A DNA stretch of 64,000 nucleotides, from the NCBI RefSeq assembly GCF_000420805.1, contig NZ_ATVQ01000003.1, positions 124,001 to 188,000 of the forward strand. The letters are read 5' to 3'. The notes under the pieces are model-generated. The model had not been told where the DNA came from. It did no database searches and saw only the letters and a program-made list of their open reading frames with translations. The stretch comes from Yaniella halotolerans DSM 15476. GTDB lineage: Bacteria > Actinomycetota > Actinomycetes > Actinomycetales > Micrococcaceae. Positions 37,974-45,622 of the stretch are shown here, one piece after another. The translations under genes and the position numbers were made by a program. Numbering within the stretch: the stretch's first letter is position 1; each line of letters opens with the position of its first letter.

Positions 37974-38942
37974 ATGTTCACTCATCGCCCTCGTCGTCTG
38001 CGCCAATCCGGCCCGATGCGCAACCTGGTGGCCCAGAATCGACTCGCCCCAGCTGACCTGATCTTGCCGGTATTCGTTAAAGAAGGCGCCGAACAGCCCA
38101 TCGACATTTCCTCAATGCCGGGCGTGCAGCAGCACAGCCTCGATTCACTAAAAGCTGCGGCACGCGATGCAGCCGTGGCGGGCGTGGGCGGCATCATGCT
38201 CTTCGGCGTACCAGAAACGCTCGATGCCCAGGGGACCGCAGGCATAGACCCCAACGGCATCCTGAACGTGGCCCTGCGCGAAGTAGTGGCCGAAGTTGGC
38301 AACGACATGGTCGTCATGGCTGATACCTGCCTGGACGAATTCACCGACCACGGACACTGTGGCGTGCTCGATGACGCCGGCAACGTGGACAATGACGCCA
38401 CCAATGCGATTTATGCCCAACTGGCGGTCGCACAGGCTGAAGCCGGCGCCCACGTGGTGTCACCCTCCGGCATGATGGACGGCCAGGTCGAAGTCATTCG
38501 CGAAGCCTTGGACGCCGCAGGCCACATCAACGTTGCGATCCTTGCCTACTCGGCCAAATACGCCTCGGCGTTTTACGGGCCGTTCCGCGAAGCCGTCGAT
38601 TCCGCACTAACCGGCGACCGCAAAACCTACCAAATGGACTCGGCAAACCGCACCGAAGCCATTTTAGAAACCGAACTCGACATCCAGGAAGGCGCCGATA
38701 TGGTCATGGTCAAACCTGCCATGTCCTACCTGGATATCCTGCGCGACGTCGCCAACATGTCTCCGGTACCGGTTGCCGCTTACCAAATCTCCGGAGAGTA
38801 CGCGATGATCGAAGCTGCTGCCGCCAATGGTTGGATTGAACGTGAACCAGCCATGCTGGAATCCCTGACCGCCATCCGCCGTGCTGGTGCCCAAAACATT
38901 TTGACCTATTACGCTACCGAAGCCGCACGTCTACTCGCCTAG
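37974..38942 (+). CDS. hemB: Delta-aminolevulinic acid dehydratase (porphobilinogen synthase)
   Basis: Enzyme of 322 residues that condenses two aminolevulinates. The two Schiff-base lysines are Lys195 in [12 protein letters not shown] and Lys247 in [10 protein letters not shown]. The metal loop reads [14 protein letters not shown]: Cys119 and Cys129 with Asp121 between them, so it is a hybrid between zinc (three-cysteine) and magnesium (aspartate) types. AAAGGA lies before the ATG. It is sixth in the heme operon. Confidence 0.95.
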   Translation: MFTHRPRRLRQSGPMRNLVAQNRLAPADLILPVFVKEGAEQPIDISSMPGVQQHSLDSLKAAARDAAVAGVGGIMLFGVPETLDAQGTAGIDPNGILNVALREVVAEVGNDMVVMADTCLDEFTDHGHCGVLDDAGNVDNDATNAIYAQLAVAQAEAGAHVVSPSGMMDGQVEVIREALDAAGHINVAILAYSAKYASAFYGPFREAVDSALTGDRKTYQMDSANRTEAILETELDIQEGADMVMVKPAMSYLDILRDVANMSPVPVAAYQISGEYAMIEAAAANGWIEREPAMLESLTAIRRAGAQNILTYYATEAARLLA

Positions 38943-38953
38943 GAGATCAAGCA

Positions 38954-40252
38954 GTGACCACAAACCAAGAAGTATTTGACGCCGCCCGCGCCATCATTCC
39001 CGGCGGGGTAAATTCCCCGGTCCGTGGATTCGGTTCCGTGGGAGGCACCCCAGCCGCCATGGTCAAAGCTCGCGGCCCTTATCTCACCGATATCGAAGGC
39101 AAGAACTATGTCGACCTCGTCGGCTCGTGGGGCCCGATGCTGCTGGGCCACAACCACCCGGCAGTCGTGGAAGCCGTCCATACAGCAGTCGACGACGGAC
39201 TATCGTTTGGAACCTCAGTGCCCGGCGAAGCGCGCCTGGCCGAATTGATCGCCGACATCATGCCGGTAGAGCGCGTTCGCTTTGTCTCAACCGGAACCGA
39301 AGCCACTATGACCGCAATCCGGTTGGCTCGCGGCGCCACCGGACGAAACCTCATCATCAAGTTTGCAGGTTGCTACCACGGTCACTCTGACGGTCTACTG
39401 GCCGCAGCAGGATCCGGACTTGCAACCCACGCGCTGCCAGACTCCGCCGGCGTTCCCGAAGCGATTACCAGCCAAACCCTCGTGCTGCCATATAACGACG
39501 AAGACGCGGTCAAACAAGCGTTTGAAAAATACCCCGACCAGATCGCCGGTATCATCACCGAATCCGCCCCGGCCAACATGGGCGTCGTGCAGCCAAAACC
39601 GGGCTTCAACACATTCCTGCGCGACATCACCACCCAGCACGGAGCCGTATTCATCATGGACGAAGTCCTCACCGGCTTCCGCGCCACCAAAACCGGTGGC
39701 TGGGGAATCGAAAACGCCGACTGGGCACCAGATCTGTTCACCTTCGGCAAGGTCATCGGTGGGGGACTACCGGTCGCTTCGGTCGCAGGAACCGCAGCGG
39801 TCATGGACCAACTTGCACCGCTGGGCCCGGTCTATCAGGCCGGCACGCTGTCGGGGAACCCGATCGCCATGGCAGCCGGCTATGCCACCCTGTCCAACGC
39901 GACCGATGAGGCCTATGCAACCATCGCACAGCGCTCAACGCAGCTGCAAAACATGGTCGCCGAAGCATTGAACGCCGAAGGGGTCAACCACTCAATCCAG
40001 TCGGCAGGCTCCCTGTTCTCCATCGCCTTCGGTACCGCCGAATCAGGTGTCACCAACTATGAGGACATCCAAGCGCAAGAAGCGTTCCGCTACGGTCCTT
40101 TCTTCCACGCCATGCTCGATGCCGGGGTCTATCTGGCACCGTCAGTATTCGAAGCCTGGTTTGTTTCGGCCGCTCACGATGACGCAGCCATGAACACCAT
40201 CGCTGACGCACTACCGGCTGCCGCCAAAGCAGCAGCTGCCGCGACAGCCTAG
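38954..40252 (+). CDS. hemL: Glutamate-1-semialdehyde 2,1-aminomutase
   Basis: PLP enzyme of 432 residues producing aminolevulinate, the partner of HemA. The cofactor lysine is Lys266 in [12 protein letters not shown]; the [11 protein letters not shown] motif holds the PLP aspartate. It starts with GTG, with AGGAG nine bases upstream, and is last in the operon, followed by a strong terminator. A ferrochelatase gene, needed to insert iron into coproporphyrin, is not present in the operon or elsewhere in the window. Confidence 0.95.
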   Translation: MTTNQEVFDAARAIIPGGVNSPVRGFGSVGGTPAAMVKARGPYLTDIEGKNYVDLVGSWGPMLLGHNHPAVVEAVHTAVDDGLSFGTSVPGEARLAELIADIMPVERVRFVSTGTEATMTAIRLARGATGRNLIIKFAGCYHGHSDGLLAAAGSGLATHALPDSAGVPEAITSQTLVLPYNDEDAVKQAFEKYPDQIAGIITESAPANMGVVQPKPGFNTFLRDITTQHGAVFIMDEVLTGFRATKTGGWGIENADWAPDLFTFGKVIGGGLPVASVAGTAAVMDQLAPLGPVYQAGTLSGNPIAMAAGYATLSNATDEAYATIAQRSTQLQNMVAEALNAEGVNHSIQSAGSLFSIAFGTAESGVTNYEDIQAQEAFRYGPFFHAMLDAGVYLAPSVFEAWFVSAAHDDAAMNTIADALPAAAKAAAAATA

Positions 40253-40266
40253 GCTTCTCGCGCGAG

Positions 40267-40303
40267 ACATCCGCTGGAGATCACCTCGATCTCCAGCGGA
40301 TGT
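40267..40303 (+). terminator. Rho-independent terminator of the heme operon
   Basis: Sixteen-base perfect arms (ACATCCGCTGGAGATC and its complement) flank a five-base loop, followed by TTTT. It lies 15 bases after the hemL stop. Confidence 0.9.
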
Positions 40304-40338
40304 TTTGTGTTGATTTCCACACTGATCCATCGAAGGTG

Positions 40339-40370
40339 TTGACGTCCACAATTTTGTATTAGTACACTAA
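40339..40370 (+). promoter_or_regulatory. Promoter with overlapping YtrA-type operator
   Basis: A TTGACG and a TACACT separated by 18 bases resemble a vegetative promoter. The palindrome TTAGTACACTAA (arms TTAGT/ACTAA, 40359-40370) covers the -10 box. It lies 27 bases before a membrane-protein gene whose operon partner is a YtrA-type GntR regulator, so autorepression is the likely control. YtrA-family sites of this general form are known to me only approximately. Confidence 0.5.
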
Positions 40371-40396
40371 ACGTATTGATACAAAAAGAGGTCTCC

Positions 40397-41320
40397 ATGA
40401 ACATCGCAATATGGATCGTCATTGCCCTGGTGTGTTTCGTTTTACCGGCAACCTCACTGACTGATGGTGGAAAACGGAACCCAGAACGCTCCAAGCTCAA
40501 CCAACATGCTGTACAAGTTGGGTTGCCTTTGCCCGAGCACCTCATGCTTCCCGTGGCGGAACGTATTCGTCGCCGTCAGCGAGGGATGGCAAGCGGGGGC
40601 ACCATCGGCATCGTGGTCGCCACGCTGATCTACATCATCTTTTTCGACAATGACGACGGCGCCGTCGGGTTCCTGGTGCTGTTCGTAGCAGCCATGGGGA
40701 CAGCCCTTGGTGGGGCTTGGGCCATCATTTCGCACCGTCCCACCGAACACATCCACCGTCCAGTCGTTGCCCGGGTGCGGTCAGTACAATTTTCCGATTA
40801 TCTGACACGCGGGGAACGTTTTGGTCTCTGGGTGGTTCCAGCGACCCTGGTAGCGGGCGCAGCAGCCGGCATCGTGATCCTGCTGCAACTGCCCGAGGAC
40901 CAGCGATCTGGAGCTTTTGTCACCGCTTCGACTGTCACCGTTTTAGCGTTGCTCGCGTGGGCTATGTCGATGTATGCGCTACGAAAAGTGCTCGATGCCC
41001 CGGCGCGAAGTGAAACTGACCTTGAACTCGCTTGGGATGACGCCGAACGCGCCGATAGTCTGCGACAAGTCGCCAACTTAATCATCGTTGTTGCCGCTGC
41101 CGCGCTATTGTTCTGGCTGTTGTTCATCGGCGTCGCGCTCACCACCGATGGTTTCTACCGCGATCACGAGCAGGCAACGATGGTGCTTAGCATCGTCTCC
41201 CTGCTGGTTTTTGGTGCGCTTTTCGGAGTGCTTAGCGCTGGGCCGCTGAAGGCATGGCTCAGTGGGGCTCGTCGTGGCTATGAGCAACGGCAACTGTGGC
41301 CTCACGGGGTGGACTCATGA
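40397..41320 (+). CDS. Integral membrane protein, partner of GntR regulator
   Basis: Protein of 307 residues with seven or so hydrophobic segments: one at the very N-terminus, a pair around residues 62-105, another pair around 140-190, and a pair near 225-280. The family is not recognised. AAGAGG precedes the ATG; the upstream frame extension to 40376 overlaps the promoter and is unlikely. Its stop overlaps the ATG of the GntR gene (ATGA). YtrA-type regulators commonly control a linked transporter or envelope protein, so it may be part of a stress-induced export or envelope system. Confidence 0.68.
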   Translation: MNIAIWIVIALVCFVLPATSLTDGGKRNPERSKLNQHAVQVGLPLPEHLMLPVAERIRRRQRGMASGGTIGIVVATLIYIIFFDNDDGAVGFLVLFVAAMGTALGGAWAIISHRPTEHIHRPVVARVRSVQFSDYLTRGERFGLWVVPATLVAGAAAGIVILLQLPEDQRSGAFVTASTVTVLALLAWAMSMYALRKVLDAPARSETDLELAWDDAERADSLRQVANLIIVVAAAALLFWLLFIGVALTTDGFYRDHEQATMVLSIVSLLVFGALFGVLSAGPLKAWLSGARRGYEQRQLWPHGVDS

Positions 41321-41682
41321 AAACTTTGGTCGTCGACCCCAACGCTGAACTCCCTCCATTCGAGCAACTCAGACGACAGCTGATTGAACAGATCACCACG
41401 GGGCAACTTGCAGCTGAGACGAGACTCCCAGCGGTCCGGCGTCTTGCCGCAGACCTTGCCCTGGCCCCCGGTACTGTAGCCCGTGCGTATAAGGAACTGG
41501 TGTCCGAGGGGTACTTGGTCTCACGCGGACGCAATGGCACCGTCGTGGCGCCGCAAGTTTCGGGCGATCCAAAGACTCAAGCACAGCAGCTCACTGATGA
41601 GTACATCACAAAGATGCGCGCACAGGGTTTCAGCGTTCGGGACATAATGAATTATGTTGATCAAGCTCTGGGACGTCGTTAG
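41317..41682 (+). CDS. GntR-family regulator, YtrA type
   Basis: Repressor of 121 residues. The winged helix-turn-helix (about residues 12-75) has the GntR pattern FEQLRRQLIEQI...LPAVRRLAADLALAPGTVARAYKEL. The short C-terminal tail of about 45 residues is typical of the YtrA subfamily, which lacks a large ligand domain. It is translationally coupled to the upstream membrane-protein gene. It lies 228 bases before gvpA; whether it also controls the gas vesicle operon is open. Confidence 0.88.
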   Translation: MKTLVVDPNAELPPFEQLRRQLIEQITTGQLAAETRLPAVRRLAADLALAPGTVARAYKELVSEGYLVSRGRNGTVVAPQVSGDPKTQAQQLTDEYITKMRAQGFSVRDIMNYVDQALGRR

Positions 41683-41725
41683 GGCGGTGGGAGCCTAGCT
41701 TCAGCTCGAATCTTTGTATTGTTGA

Positions 41726-41875
41726 GCGCGCAGTTCTAAATCCAGCGGCGGTTCGAAATCCACTCGCTCAACTAGCAAGCGTTCTTCGAGCGGCTCGAAA
41801 TCTGGCAGCGGTTCCAAGTCCACCCGATCCACCAGTACGCGGAAACAAACTAAACGCAGCCGATCGGAATGTTAG
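41726..41875. other. Duplicated 60-base coding-like stretch without start codon
   Basis: Between the GntR gene and gvpA, a segment from about 41738 is repeated in diverged form 60 bases later (from about 41798). The stretch is stop-free for 50 codons on the plus strand (Ser/Lys/Arg-rich, ending in a TAG) and on the minus strand, where two 20-residue units both read LV(D/E)RVD(L/F)EP at their start and the frame ends in TGA. Most differences between the copies fall on third codon positions, which coincide for both strands. Neither strand has a good start codon or ribosome site. It may be a relic of a low-complexity protein. Confidence 0.4.
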
Positions 41876-41910
41876 GTCAGCCAGGACACCAAATGTGAAA
41901 AGCAGACACC

Positions 41911-42303
41911 ATGACAACGACTACACGATCCCAAGGAAGTTACGTCGATCGACCATCCTCCAGTTCGCTCGCCGATGTAGTTGAACTGATTCTGGATAAA
42001 GGACTAGTCATCGATGCATACATTCGCGTCTCGCTCGTTGGTATTGAAATTCTGACGATCGATGCCCGAATTGTCATCGCCAGTGTGGATACGTATCTTC
42101 GATTTGCTGAGGCAACCAATCGCCTTGACCTCACCCAACAGGGTGGTAAAGACCTCACTGAATTAATGGAAGGCATGACCGAAAGCGGTTCGAAAGGCAA
42201 AATTGGCGGTGCCGTCGAAGGAGTCAAGGACGCCTTAACTCCAGACGATGATGACCAAGAGAAGAAGCCAGCGCCTAAACGTGAGAAACAATCGAGCGAG
42301 TAA
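41911..42303 (+). CDS. gvpA: Gas vesicle structural protein GvpA
   Basis: Protein of 130 residues whose residues 19-72 form the GvpA core ([20 protein letters not shown], then [25 protein letters not shown]). This shell protein polymerises into the gas vesicle wall. Beyond the core is a tail of about 55 residues: Gly/Ser/Lys-rich, then an acidic DDDD and a lysine-rich end. It has the most canonical GvpA core of three paralogues in the operon, so I take it as the main shell protein. The ribosome site before the ATG is weak; an upstream in-frame stop excludes a longer start. Confidence 0.9.
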   Translation: MTTTTRSQGSYVDRPSSSSLADVVELILDKGLVIDAYIRVSLVGIEILTIDARIVIASVDTYLRFAEATNRLDLTQQGGKDLTELMEGMTESGSKGKIGGAVEGVKDALTPDDDDQEKKPAPKREKQSSE

Positions 42304-42308
42304 CCAAT

Positions 42309-43082
42309 ATGACAGAAACAGATCCTTCTCAGATGACTGAGCAGCGGGATATAGGTCCGCTGTATGTCTATGGGATCGTCGCGGCAGAAGCCGACCTGCC
42401 ACCTGAGCTTCTCGGTGTGGAGGAACGGAGCGTGGAGGCCATCATGTATGGTCCCCTCGCTGCCGTTGTGACGAGTCTCGATTCAGACGATGAAATTGGC
42501 ACCCCCGATAATCTCCTCGCCCACACTTCAGTGCTTGATGTCATTGGTTCGCACACTGCAGTCTTACCGATGGCATTTGGAACGGTCGCGCCCTCGGAAA
42601 CCGACATGGTAGAAACCGTGCTTGAAGTGCATCAGGACGATCACCTGGCGGCTCTGCAACGACTCGAAGGTACCGTTCAATTTACTGTTCGTGCCCGCTA
42701 TTTACGCGACGAAGTACTTACGGATCTGGTGGAAGAGAATTCATCAGTAGCGCGCTTGCGTGAAATCATCGCCGGGACTACTGAAGATGAAACGCGCCAA
42801 GAACGTATTCAACTGGGCGAACAGATCGTACAGGCATTCGATCGGATCCGCCCGGAACATGCAGATCAGATCTTCGACGCCGTGCACCCCACCGCAGAAG
42901 ATGTAAAAGAGCGTGACGTCGGCCAAGTAGAAGACGTCGTTGAACTGGCTGTACTCGTTGCACATCAAAACATCACCATATTTGAAGAGGCGCTAGAAGA
43001 CGTTGCCTCTCAATTGCATAGCCGGATCGATTTCCAGCTGTTAGGACCGCAAGCGCCCTACGACTTCGTAGGTGACGAGTAA
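42309..43082 (+). CDS. gvpF: Gas vesicle protein GvpF/GvpL family (first copy)
   Basis: Protein of 257 residues of the GvpF/GvpL family, accessory proteins that bind GvpA during nucleation. It opens with GPLYVYGIVAAEADLP and closes with the family-type LLGPQAPYDFV. The middle is helical and acidic. It starts five bases after gvpA. A second family member (45619-46407) ends the operon; I call this one gvpF by its position after gvpA, as in Streptomyces clusters. Confidence 0.88.
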   Translation: MTETDPSQMTEQRDIGPLYVYGIVAAEADLPPELLGVEERSVEAIMYGPLAAVVTSLDSDDEIGTPDNLLAHTSVLDVIGSHTAVLPMAFGTVAPSETDMVETVLEVHQDDHLAALQRLEGTVQFTVRARYLRDEVLTDLVEENSSVARLREIIAGTTEDETRQERIQLGEQIVQAFDRIRPEHADQIFDAVHPTAEDVKERDVGQVEDVVELAVLVAHQNITIFEEALEDVASQLHSRIDFQLLGPQAPYDFVGDE

Positions 43083-43093
43083 GGAGCAAGTTC

Positions 43094-43342
43094 ATGGGAC
43101 TGCTATCTGGGATATTCATGGCACCCTTTGCACCCATCAAAGGTACGGTCTGGGTCGCAGAAAAAATTCAAGACGAAGCTGAACGACAATACTACGATCC
43201 CGGTGCGATACGGCGTCAGCTGGAAGAAGTGGCACAAGCTCGTAGGCAGGGACAGCTCTCGGATGAAGAAGCTCGAGAGATGGAAAAAGAATTGGTCCAA
43301 CGGCTCATGGTTTCAAACCGAAGACCACGCCGAGACAAGTAA
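43094..43342 (+). CDS. gvpG: Gas vesicle protein GvpG
   Basis: Small protein of 82 residues. The N-terminus MGLLSGIFMAPFAPIKGTVWVAEKI followed by EAERQYYDPGAIRRQLEEV and a charged helix is the GvpG pattern. GvpG is an essential minor factor that works with GvpF/L in assembly. AAGGAG lies nine bases before the ATG. It is between gvpF and gvpO, in usual actinobacterial order. Confidence 0.9.
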   Translation: MGLLSGIFMAPFAPIKGTVWVAEKIQDEAERQYYDPGAIRRQLEEVAQARRQGQLSDEEAREMEKELVQRLMVSNRRPRRDK

Positions 43343-43394
43343 GCAGTAACTGGGACCAGCACTACACCGCTTGGAGATGAGTAGGTAACAGACT

Positions 43395-43832
43395 ATGACT
43401 GAGCAACAAGCCCATGAATCAGATGAGAAAACGACCCGTCAACGGCGACCAAGCTCATCAAATGAACGTGAAAGTACAACACAGAAACGGCCGCAACGAA
43501 AAAGCGCCGAACGGTCAGCCGAGTCAACAGAGCGTTCGTCGACGAGCGCGAAAAAGCGGAAACCAGTCAAGCCCCAACTCTCAGCACGAAAGGCTGCAGC
43601 GGCAGCTCTTAAACAGCTACAAGAACTGACGACGAGAACCCCAGAGTCTGTCACCGGGGTTGAACCTCGTGGCAGCGGTTGGCGCGTGACCGTCGAAGTA
43701 ATCGAGTCCGCGCGAATCCCAGACACGGCAGACATCATGGCTGAATACGATGTGGATATCGATGGCAGCGGTGAACTGGCTGGATATGCTCGTGGTGCGA
43801 GGTACTTCCGCGGTCGTACCCGAGATGAATAG
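43395..43832 (+). CDS. gvpO: Gas vesicle protein GvpO
   Basis: Protein of 145 residues. The first 60 residues are highly charged and Ser/Lys/Arg-rich, probably disordered. The C-terminal GvpO domain (about residues 63-140) has ARKAAAAALKQLQELT, then GWRVTVEVIESARIPDTADI and GELAGYARGARY. GvpO is widespread in actinobacterial and archaeal clusters, with a role in assembly or expression. It sits after gvpG here, whereas in Streptomyces gvpO often leads the cluster. Confidence 0.9.
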   Translation: MTEQQAHESDEKTTRQRRPSSSNERESTTQKRPQRKSAERSAESTERSSTSAKKRKPVKPQLSARKAAAAALKQLQELTTRTPESVTGVEPRGSGWRVTVEVIESARIPDTADIMAEYDVDIDGSGELAGYARGARYFRGRTRDE

Positions 43833-43888
43833 AAAACATCACCATTGAGGGAAACAGCCGACGGAAGAACACAGGAAGGCAGCATGAG

Positions 43889-44335
43889 ATGACGGTTGCA
43901 CGGAGCGGAAGCAGCGGCGGTATGGAGCCGGAAAGAAGCCGCGAAGGCACCCTAATGCACGTGGTAGAAACTCTTTTGGACAAAGGGTTGGTGCTCAACG
44001 CAGACATCATGGTCTCTGTCGCCGGTGTGGAGCTGCTAGGCATACGAATCCGAGCTGCGCTTGCCTCTTTTGAAACCGCCGCTCGGTACGGTCTCGAGTT
44101 CCCTGCTGGCACGAACACCGAAACCGTCGCCTGGCAAGACGCCATTGAGGCGAAAGAAAGCTGCCCAAACTGCGGGAAAACATCGCCGGTGACTAAATTA
44201 CTCAATGATTTCTGCCCCTGGTGCGGTTGGCAATCGGCCCAAGCGCTACAAAACTCCTCGGACAGCACACCGAAGGCGACAGAAGGCACCCAAGAAGACC
44301 CAGAACTCGACGAAGCCAGCGAGGAGCGGTCATGA
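43889..44335 (+). CDS. gvpJ: GvpA/GvpJ-family protein with C-terminal zinc ribbon
   Basis: Protein of 148 residues. Residues 22-70 form a GvpA-like core (HVVETLLDKGLVLNADIMVS, VELLGIRIRAALASFETA). Then comes a treble-clef or zinc-ribbon module with Cys92, Cys95, Cys109 and Cys112 (CPNCG ... CPWCG), followed by an acidic tail. GvpJ-type paralogues are minor shell proteins that cap or start vesicles; a metal-binding module on one is unusual as far as I know. An AGGAAGG lies upstream of the ATG at 43889. The gene overlaps the next one by ATGA. Family membership is clear; the gvpJ name is by elimination. Confidence 0.75.
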   Translation: MTVARSGSSGGMEPERSREGTLMHVVETLLDKGLVLNADIMVSVAGVELLGIRIRAALASFETAARYGLEFPAGTNTETVAWQDAIEAKESCPNCGKTSPVTKLLNDFCPWCGWQSAQALQNSSDSTPKATEGTQEDPELDEASEERS

Positions 44336-45300
44336 CAGAACTATCCGGCGCCCTCACCTCATCGGGGCCGATGGAACCGACGCGTAACCCAGAAGTGACG
44401 CTGCCAGATCTCATCACCGTTCTGTTGGATAAGGGAACCTACCTGAACCTTGATCTGATCATTGCAGTAGCAGATATACCACTGATCGGAATCAACCTCC
44501 GAGCTACCATCGCCGGGATGGAAACAATGCTTGAATATGGCATGATGCGTGACTGGGACGAAAAAACACGCGCTTGGGTACAACAATCAGTGGCCCGGCA
44601 TTTTCCGCTGCAAGACGGTGAAGAAGTCATCGCCAAAATGGCTGGTGGGCATTTTCAGCAGGGATTCAGTGACACTTGGCGTCCAGGCAGTATCTTCGTC
44701 ACAAATCAACGGCTCGTGGCATATCGACGCGACCCAAAGGAAGTCCTCTGGGAAAGCACGCTGGACGATATCACCGCGCTGAGCTTATTCGATGAGCAAA
44801 CCATAGGCTCAGAAGTACGCACACGATTCCTGGTGAACACCAACAGTGGTGATGCTACGACTCTCTCGGCGGTTGCCCCGGCTCGTATCTGCGACATGAT
44901 TAAACAACAACGCCCCGAGATTAGGCTTTCCACGTCGAGGGATGACCAGTCGGAGGTCGGGACGCCATCAAAAATGGAAGAGCATGCGTGGTATCGGGAA
45001 ACTCGGGCCCAGGGGACCCTCTGGCGTGGTGGCACGTTGACGCTGGACGCTCAACGGCTCACATGGAAGGCACCGAATGATGTCAGGCCCGCAGTGAATC
45101 TCTCAAGAGCTGAGATCACAGGAGCCCACACACTACATATGAGTACATCGGCCGGGCGACGGCTGGCATTGCATCTTGTTACGGAGCACGGTTCTTTGCA
45201 TCTTGCCTTGTCGAATGCGGAACAGTGGCGCCAGCTCTTGGCCAACAAGACTGCGCAGCAGACTGTTGCAGAAAAGGAATCCCATGTTGGAAGTCGATGA
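44332..45300 (+). CDS. GvpA-family domain fused to two PH/GRAM-like domains
   Basis: Composite protein of 322 residues. Residues 22-75 are a GvpA-like core (LPDLITVLLDKGTYLNLDLI, then IPLIGINLRATIAGMET). Residues about 92-195 resemble a bacterial PH/GRAM domain, with LQDGEEVIAKMAG and the strand-turn motif GSIFVTNQRLVAYRR. Residues about 225-305 look like a second, related domain (GTLTLDAQRLTWKAP). The ATG overlaps the preceding stop; the frame extends upstream into it, but coupling favours 44332. In position it matches the gvpS/second paralogue of Streptomyces. The PH-like part could attach nascent vesicles to a membrane or partner. The domain calls are by eye. Confidence 0.7.
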   Translation: MTELSGALTSSGPMEPTRNPEVTLPDLITVLLDKGTYLNLDLIIAVADIPLIGINLRATIAGMETMLEYGMMRDWDEKTRAWVQQSVARHFPLQDGEEVIAKMAGGHFQQGFSDTWRPGSIFVTNQRLVAYRRDPKEVLWESTLDDITALSLFDEQTIGSEVRTRFLVNTNSGDATTLSAVAPARICDMIKQQRPEIRLSTSRDDQSEVGTPSKMEEHAWYRETRAQGTLWRGGTLTLDAQRLTWKAPNDVRPAVNLSRAEITGAHTLHMSTSAGRRLALHLVTEHGSLHLALSNAEQWRQLLANKTAQQTVAEKESHVGSR

Positions 45301-45622
45301 GAAAAGTCTGAAACACGGCGTCCTGACTCTCGTTGTGACCTTAGTCGAGGTTATTCAGGAAGCACTCGAGATCCAAGCGATTCGCCGACTCGAAGGCGGC
45401 GACCTGACAGAAGAAGAACAGAACCGGCTGGGCGAAGCGCTCATGGAACTTGACGAGGCCATGGATGAAATTAAAGCCGAACATGGCATCACAGCCTCGG
45501 TGACGGATTTGCATCGCGGCCTCGATGACGTCGTGGACGAAGTGGTCGACAAACTGATAAACCCAGCGCGTTGGGCTGATGACGCGCAAACTTCACCGTC
45601 AGAAGGGAAGTCCGCACAGTGA
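45284..45622 (+). CDS. gvpK: Gas vesicle protein GvpK
   Basis: Protein of 112 residues of the GvpK family: KHGVLTLVVTLVEVIQEALE, then QAIRRLEGGDLTEEEQNRLGEALMELDEAMDEI. GvpK is a required minor factor of gas vesicle formation. AAGGA lies six bases before the ATG at 45284. The start overlaps the end of the preceding gene by 17 bases, and its stop overlaps the GTG of gvpL, so these three genes are translationally coupled. Confidence 0.9.
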   Translation: MLEVDEKSLKHGVLTLVVTLVEVIQEALEIQAIRRLEGGDLTEEEQNRLGEALMELDEAMDEIKAEHGITASVTDLHRGLDDVVDEVVDKLINPARWADDAQTSPSEGKSAQ

